The notes under the pieces: generated by a model | Told to the model about the DNA's origin: nothing | Database searches by the model: none | Seen by the model: the letters and a program-made list of their open reading frames with translations, nothing else | Part shown: positions 58,643 through 64,000 of the stretch, in pieces | Layout: every line of letters starts with the position of its first letter | Numbering within the stretch: the stretch's first letter is position 1 | DNA from: Vreelandella olivaria | GTDB lineage: Bacteria > Pseudomonadota > Gammaproteobacteria > Pseudomonadales > Halomonadaceae | DNA length: 64,000 nt | Assembly (NCBI GenBank): GCA_004295565.1 | Contig: AP019416.1 | Coordinates: forward strand, 1-64,000 | Reading direction: 5' to 3' | Translations under genes and position numbers: made by a program

Positions 58643-59332
58643 ATGCTGGAGTTGCACCACATGTCACGTAATATAGCGCTAGCGGGGCTAGTGCTTTTTT
58701 TAATGGTCATTGCTGGTTGTGCTCAGATTCCAAGAGCTTCTGTAGTGGGAGAGCAAGAGCAGATTAGTATTGTCGATCGCCCACCGCCAGTAGCCAATGG
58801 CTCAATCTATCAGGCAAGGCGCGGCTACCAACCGCTTTTTGAAGACCGTCGTCCACGAAGCATTGGTGATATTTTGACCATTGTCTTGGATGAGGAAGTC
58901 AGTGCGAGCAAAAACTCGTTGTCTAATGCTAACCGTAGCGGCAGCTCTAGCCTCGAACTTGCGCAGCTTCCAGACATACTCGACGTACTGGCTGAATATG
59001 GTTTTGATGTTTCTGGCGCTAGCGATTTTTCAGGTGGTGGTGGGGCCCAAGCAAATAATTCGTTTACCGGAACCATTACGGTATCAGTACTAGAAGTAAT
59101 GAATAACGGCAATTTACGCGTGCGTGGCGAAAAGCAAATTGCCATCAATCAAGGCACTGAGTTTATTCGCTTTTCTGGCGTAGTTAACCCTCGCACGATT
59201 ACTGCGCAAAATACTGTGCCTTCAACTCAGGTGGCGGATGCGCGTATTGAGTATGTGGGTGACGGCTATATCAACGAAGCGCAGCACATGGGCTGGTTAC
59301 AACGTTTCTTCTTAAATGCCTCCCCTTTCTAG
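58643..59332 (+). CDS. flgH: Flagellar L-ring lipoprotein FlgH
   Basis: FlgH forms the L ring in the outer membrane. 229 aa, intact. The lipobox is in [10 protein letters not shown], with the lipidated Cys. [40 protein letters not shown] and [20 protein letters not shown] are diagnostic. ATG 58661 (MSRNIALAG) is an alternative start. Confidence 0.95.
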   Translation: MLELHHMSRNIALAGLVLFLMVIAGCAQIPRASVVGEQEQISIVDRPPPVANGSIYQARRGYQPLFEDRRPRSIGDILTIVLDEEVSASKNSLSNANRSGSSSLELAQLPDILDVLAEYGFDVSGASDFSGGGGAQANNSFTGTITVSVLEVMNNGNLRVRGEKQIAINQGTEFIRFSGVVNPRTITAQNTVPSTQVADARIEYVGDGYINEAQHMGWLQRFFLNASPF

Positions 59333-59408
59333 CGCTAGAGGAAGCTACCAATGGCAGGCTTTTTTAATGACGGGCCACCTTATGAAAGGACATCAGTGGG
59401 CAATAGCA

Positions 59409-60554
59409 ATGCGGCTAAGTAGTTTGTGGAAAAATAGTTGTACAGCTATCAGCGCTATGGCACTCCAACTGAGTGCCATAGTTCTGATAAGCCTATTGGC
59501 TTTACCTGCGCAGGCAGAAAGTGTGCGTGAGCTGGCAAGCTTCGCCGGTGTCCGCGATAACCAACTGGTAGGCTATGGCCTGGTGGTTGGGCTTGATAGT
59601 ACTGGTGACCAAACGACCCAAGCACCGTTTACTAGCCAAAGCCTGACCAACATGCTGTCTCAGCTAGGTGTCACCGTGCCAGCAGGCACCAACTTGCAGT
59701 TGCGCAACGTGGCTGCCGTGATGGTAACGGCTAATCTCCCACCATTCTCGAGACCGGGACAGCGCTTGGATATAGTGGTGTCATCGATTGCCAACGCACG
59801 TAGCTTAAGAGGCGGCACGCTTTTAATGACACCTTTAAAAGGTGCCGATGGAGACACCTATGCCATTGCCCAGGGAAACATGTTGGTAGGTGGAGCGGGA
59901 GCACAAGCGGGGGGCAGTAGCGTCCAGATCAACCAGCAGGCATCGGGGCGTATACCCAATGGCGCTCTGGTTGAAAGGGAAGTTCCACTGAACCTGGGCG
60001 GCAATGGTGGCATGCTGGAATTACAGTTGAACGATTCCGATTTCGGCACCGTTCAGCGCATGGTGACAGCAATTAATAACGAGTTTGGCCAGTCAGTTGC
60101 CTATGCGCGCAACGGCCGAGTAATCGCTCTGGATGGACCTAATGACGACAATGCCAGGGTCAATTTTATGGCCCGTGTTGAGAATGTTCAGGTAACTCCT
60201 ACTCAAGCGCCGGCCCGGGTTGTGCTGAATTCACGTACCGGCTCAGTAGTGATGAACAGTGCCGTTACGTTAAGAGAGGCCGCAGTAGCCCACGGCAGCC
60301 TGTCGATCATGATTGATACCCAGTTTGGTGTTAGCCAGCCTAACCCCTTTGGAGAGGGTGAAACGGTTGTGGTACCCGATGCGGATATTGATATTGAGCA
60401 GCAAGAGGCTTATCTACAAATCGTAGAGGGCGCGCAGCTCAACGAAGTGGTCAATGCACTGAATGCGTTAGGCGCTACCCCTCAAGACTTGATGTCGATT
60501 CTGGAGGCGCTAAAAGCGTCGGGTTCACTGCGTGCTGAGCTGGAGGTTATTTAA
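59409..60554 (+). CDS. flgI: Flagellar P-ring protein FlgI
   Basis: FlgI forms the P ring in the periplasm. A signal peptide ends at [11 protein letters not shown], followed by the mature [20 protein letters not shown] and [45 protein letters not shown] and [19 protein letters not shown] are diagnostic. The start is uncertain: 59409 gives a normal signal peptide, but in-frame ATGs at 59382, 59367 and 59316 exist. Intact, about 381 aa from 59409. The stop overlaps flgJ by one base (TAATG). Confidence 0.93.
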   Translation: MRLSSLWKNSCTAISAMALQLSAIVLISLLALPAQAESVRELASFAGVRDNQLVGYGLVVGLDSTGDQTTQAPFTSQSLTNMLSQLGVTVPAGTNLQLRNVAAVMVTANLPPFSRPGQRLDIVVSSIANARSLRGGTLLMTPLKGADGDTYAIAQGNMLVGGAGAQAGGSSVQINQQASGRIPNGALVEREVPLNLGGNGGMLELQLNDSDFGTVQRMVTAINNEFGQSVAYARNGRVIALDGPNDDNARVNFMARVENVQVTPTQAPARVVLNSRTGSVVMNSAVTLREAAVAHGSLSIMIDTQFGVSQPNPFGEGETVVVPDADIDIEQQEAYLQIVEGAQLNEVVNALNALGATPQDLMSILEALKASGSLRAELEVI

Positions 60555-61581
60555 TGAGTGCGAGTGATATGACCAGCCAGTTCGCCCTGGATATGAATGG
60601 TTTTCAGCGGCTTCAACACACCGCACGCATGGATCCTGAAGCGGGTGTGGCTGGTGCCGCCCAGCAGTTTGAGGCGCTTTTTATTCAAATGATGATGAAA
60701 AGTATGCGCGATGCGACACCCAGCTCTCAGCTGTTGGGCAGCAGTGCGACTGATACCTATCAATCAATGCTAGATCAACAGTGGTCACAAGTGATGGCGT
60801 CGCGCGGAATGGGGCTTGCTGATGTTTTGGTAGAGCAGTTGGAGCGCCAAGGTGCCATCTCTAAAGCGCAGCCAAATGCCGATCAAGAGCTACAAGCATT
60901 AATCGCTGGCATCCCCCGTGGCACCCCACGCACACTTGACGATTCATATGCGGTGAGTGCTGGTACGATCGGAGCTTCTAATGCGCAAGGCAAAGGACAA
61001 TTCCTAGCCGAGCTAGAGGCCATTCGCCAAGACATGGAGCGGGGGGATGTAGTCGATGATCCCTCGCTAACCCAGCGAGAACAGCATGGGGCCGGGCATA
61101 TCGGTCAATTTATGCAAACGCTGGCAGCTCCTGCCCAGGCAGCCAGTGCGACTACCGGGGTGCCAGCTGAATTAATCTTGGCCCAGGCAGCGTTGGAAAC
61201 AGGTTGGGGCGACACGAAATTAATACGCGCGATGGCAGTAATAGCCACAACCTGTTTGGTATCAAGGCTGGCGGTCACTGGAAAGGTGAAACGACTGATA
61301 TCGTAACTCACGAATATATCAATGGGCGACGAACGCAGGTGGTGGATACTTTCCGTGTCTACGACTCGTTCGAACATGCCTTTACTGACTATGCCAACCT
61401 AATCGGCAATAACCCTCGCTATGCTGGTGTGGTGCAAGCATCTACCGCTGAACAGGCAGCGAGAGAGCTGCAGCGCGGTGGGTATGCTACTGATCCACGC
61501 TATGCTGAAAAATTGGTTGCGGTCATGAATACCATGGGCCCACTTAATGCAGCCAGCAGCTTCCTAGCTGATTCTCGCTAA
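60554..61581 (+). CDS. flgJ: Flagellar rod assembly protein / muramidase FlgJ (one frameshift)
   Basis: FlgJ caps the rod and cuts peptidoglycan to let it through. The N-terminal rod domain shows AAQQFEALFIQMMMKSMRDA. The C-terminal glucosaminidase domain shows VPAELILAQAALETGWG with the catalytic Glu, then SNSHNLFGIKAGGHWKGE and YDSFEHAFTDYANLI. One G is missing at 61206-61209. Repaired length is about 342 aa, longer than the 313 aa in E. coli because of the linker. Confidence 0.95.
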
Positions 61582-61589
61582 CTCTTCCC

Positions 61590-61616
61590 TCAAGTTTTTC
61601 TGCGCAGTGCCGATAC
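61590..61616 (+). promoter_or_regulatory. Sigma-28 promoter of flgKL
   Basis: TCAAGTTT, 11 bases, then GCCGATAC; close to the sigma-28 consensus TAAAGTTT-N11-GCCGATAA. About 40 bp before flgK, which makes flgKL a late-class unit. Confidence 0.87.
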
Positions 61617-61654
61617 TTAAAGAATATATAGGTATCGGCCTAAGGAATTGAACC

Positions 61655-63571
61655 ATGAGCATGTTTTCGATCGGCTTAAGCGGCCTAAATGCCGCGCAGA
61701 ATGCCCTGAATACGACTAGCAACAATATAAGCAATGTCTACACGCCTGGCTATAATCGTGAAATTACCATCCTGAACGAGAGTAATAATACTGGCGTTCG
61801 TGTGAAGGATATTCAGCGTCAGTTCAATACATTTGTTGCTGCGCAGTTGAACAACGCAAAATCTCAGTCGAGTGCTTTAAATGTATATAGTAACCAAGTA
61901 ACGCAAATTGATAATTTGCTGGCTGATCGTGCTGCTGGACTTGCGCCATTAATGCAGAATTTTTTCTCATCACTTGAAGACCTCGCGAGCGCACCTTCTG
62001 ATCCTGCTGCAAGGCAGGGTGTTTTAGGTTCGGCGAATACGCTTTCAGCGCAATTCCGCTCATTCGACGGTTATCTCCAAGACTTGCAGTCCGGTGTTAA
62101 TGGTCAGATCAAAGACGAAATAACGCAAATTAATAATACGACAGCACAGCTTGGCTATATTAATCGCGAAATTTCATTAGCTCGCGCCCAATTAGGAGAG
62201 GCGCCTAACAGTTTGCTGAATCAGCGGGATCATCTAATCTCACAGCTAAACGAACGAATGGATGTTCGTCTGAATATCCAGGATGGGAATACCTATAATC
62301 TAACGTTGCCAAATGGCCAGCCCTTGGTCACTGGTGATACAGCTTATAAACTTCAAGCTATTGAGTCACCCAATGACCCTCAGCGGATTGTGGTCGGTTA
62401 TCAAGAAGGAACACGCGGTAACGGTAACTTAATCGCTTTAGATGAGAGTTTGATTAGCGGTGGAGCACTAGGCGGGTTAATGAGCTTTCGCTCAGAAACA
62501 CTGGACAAAACACAAAATCAGATTGGACAACTGTCTGCTTCATTAGCAGTGGCCTTTAATAACCAACACCAGCAAGGGGTGGATTTAAACGGCGATCAGG
62601 GTAAGGCCTTTTTTAGTTTGGGTAATTCAAATGGTTACTTTAATACTAATAATAACGGCAGAGCTAGCATACAAGTAGCAATTGACCCTGACAATATTGG
62701 TGCATTAAAAGCAACAGATTATTCGGTTAAGTTGACTGATGCGACATCGGTTCCTCCCGTCTTTGAGGTCTCCCGTAAAGACGATAGGTCGGTGGTGGAA
62801 ACAAGTTTTGATGCTTCCTCCAATACGTTAAGTTTCGGAGGTGTGAATGTCGTGTTTACCGACCTTAGCACCGCCCAGACTGGTGATCAGTTTGAGGTTC
62901 AGCCGGTTCGTCAAGTGGCGGGTGGTATGGATTCAGCGATTATAGAACTGGATAATATTGCAGCTGCTAGTTTAATCGAGCACGAAGGTGATCTAGATAT
63001 TAGCCAATTGAGGGCTGCAAGCGGTGCTTTCACCAGCCACGATGAGTATATTTTAAACGTTGATGATAGCGGTGTGCTTACCGTAAATCCGGCTACTCCC
63101 ACAATCGTCATACGAGGTGACACTACACTTGCTACTGGTACAGCGCTGGAAGCAGGAGATAAAATCAGTATCGATGGTCTGAGTTTTACTTTGGATGCGA
63201 TTCCTGACGCAGGTGAAACAGCCAGCCTTAATATTAGCCGTAGTGAGGCCAAATCGGGAGATAACCGTAACGCTTTAGCCTTGCAGAATCTTCAGAGTCA
63301 AGACGTTGTTGGTGGACGGGCTACAGTCAGTGGTGCCTATGCTGCGATAGTGAGCGATGTGGGGAATCGAACTAATATCGTACAAGTTAACCTCGATGCG
63401 CGACAAGGCTTAACAAATCAGCTTAAGGCCGTTCAGCAGTCTGAATCAGGCGTCAATTTAGATGAAGAGGCTGCCAACTTAATTCGTTTCCAGCAATACT
63501 ATCAAGCAAATGCGCGAGTAATTGATACGGCTTCAACTATCTTTGATACGATTTTAGGCTTACGTAGCTAA
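61655..63571 (+). CDS. flgK: Flagellar hook-filament junction protein FlgK
   Basis: FlgK (HAP1) joins hook and filament. 638 aa, intact. MSMFSIGLSGLNAAQNALNT, SNNISNVYTPGYNRE and the C-terminal SGVNLDEEAANLIRFQQYYQ with ANARVIDTASTIFDTIL are the conserved ends. The middle is variable. Export depends on FlgN, which is encoded in the divergent unit. Confidence 0.96.
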   Translation: MSMFSIGLSGLNAAQNALNTTSNNISNVYTPGYNREITILNESNNTGVRVKDIQRQFNTFVAAQLNNAKSQSSALNVYSNQVTQIDNLLADRAAGLAPLMQNFFSSLEDLASAPSDPAARQGVLGSANTLSAQFRSFDGYLQDLQSGVNGQIKDEITQINNTTAQLGYINREISLARAQLGEAPNSLLNQRDHLISQLNERMDVRLNIQDGNTYNLTLPNGQPLVTGDTAYKLQAIESPNDPQRIVVGYQEGTRGNGNLIALDESLISGGALGGLMSFRSETLDKTQNQIGQLSASLAVAFNNQHQQGVDLNGDQGKAFFSLGNSNGYFNTNNNGRASIQVAIDPDNIGALKATDYSVKLTDATSVPPVFEVSRKDDRSVVETSFDASSNTLSFGGVNVVFTDLSTAQTGDQFEVQPVRQVAGGMDSAIIELDNIAAASLIEHEGDLDISQLRAASGAFTSHDEYILNVDDSGVLTVNPATPTIVIRGDTTLATGTALEAGDKISIDGLSFTLDAIPDAGETASLNISRSEAKSGDNRNALALQNLQSQDVVGGRATVSGAYAAIVSDVGNRTNIVQVNLDARQGLTNQLKAVQQSESGVNLDEEAANLIRFQQYYQANARVIDTASTIFDTILGLRS

Positions 63572-63590
63572 CCTGTAGGAGTCTTTATTT

Positions 63591-64000
63591 ATGCGCATTA
63601 GTAGCGTAACAATGTTTGAGACCAGTACGGCTTCATTGAATCGCCAACAAAGCGATTTCTTAAAAGTTAGTCAGCAAATTGCAAGTGGTCGTCGAGTAGT
63701 TAACCCTTCGGACGACCCTCAGTCAGCATCTCGGGCGGTGGGCGTTGACCAGGCCAAAGCTGTCACTGAGCAGTTTAGAGACTCGCGCGTGTCGGCGCGA
63801 AACTCCCTATCACAGTCAGACAGTATTTTGGGTAGTGTTAAAGATGCCATCGTGAGCGCTAAAACATTGTTGGTGCAGGCATCTAGCGACACTTTAAGTG
63901 ATGTTGACCGCGAGTCTATTGCCAGTGAACTTAAGGGCATTTATGAGTCGATGATTGGCCAAGCGAATGCCACCGACGGTAACGGTCGCTATCTGTTTGG
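63591..64000 (+). CDS. flgL: Flagellar hook-filament junction protein FlgL (partial, 3' end beyond window)
   Basis: FlgL (HAP3) links FlgK to flagellin. The ATG at 63591 begins MRISSVTMFETSTASLNRQQ; ISSGR-type IASGRRVVNPSDDPQSASRA and ANATDGNGRYLFG are diagnostic. The frame is open to the window end, 136 codons. AGGAG lies upstream. Confidence 0.94.
   Translation, partial: MRISSVTMFETSTASLNRQQSDFLKVSQQIASGRRVVNPSDDPQSASRAVGVDQAKAVTEQFRDSRVSARNSLSQSDSILGSVKDAIVSAKTLLVQASSDTLSDVDRESIASELKGIYESMIGQANATDGNGRYLF

Overview
The window looks like the origin-proximal part of a gammaproteobacterial chromosome, most likely a Halomonas-type (Halomonadaceae) species. This rests on the dnaA-dnaN-recF-gyrB order, the 16S sequence, and the protein families; I made no database comparison. 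It starts just upstream of dnaA and runs into the flagellar flg cluster, whose last gene (flgL) is cut by the window end.

Layout. 1-6.5 kb: dnaA, dnaN, recF and gyrB, with four parS-type palindromes between 3.2 and 7.4 kb, two of them inside recF. 6.7-24.5 kb: a lipopolysaccharide inner-core region (gmhB, hldD, waaF, several glycosyltransferases, waaL, kdkA, an opsX-like heptosyltransferase, hldE, waaA), with glyQS and an OpgB-like phosphoglycerol transferase embedded in it. The kdkA/opsX pair suggests a core built on one phosphorylated Kdo. 24.5-45.7 kb: housekeeping genes: rpiA, ilvA, fau with the 6S RNA gene upstream, zapA, ygfB, pepP-ubiH-ubiI, ctpA-envC-gpmI, a rhodanese, secB, rsmE, a sodium:solute symporter with a small unknown partner, a CvfB-like protein, gshB-yqgE-ruvX and pyrB. 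45.7-51.2 kb: one rrn operon (16S-23S-5S) with tandem promoters, boxA elements, matching processing stems and a strong terminator; its 16S-23S spacer has no tRNA. 51.2-52.1 kb: a heptamer repeat array and an SDR gene. 52.1-64 kb: flgN-flgM-flgA on the minus strand, divergent from flgBCDEFGHIJKL, with good sigma-28 promoters before flgM and flgK.

The dominant oddity is sequence quality. About 70 single-base frameshifts, mostly loss of one base from a short run, break 33 of the roughly 55 protein genes, including essential ones (dnaA, recF, gyrB, glyQ, glyS). Each reading frame resumes the same protein, so I read these as consensus errors rather than pseudogenes and give full gene spans across them. 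I did not find a convincing new biological system. The most interesting non-standard items are the in-frame parS pair in recF, several perfect stem-loops, the inverted heptamer array, and the symporter-coupled unknown gene.
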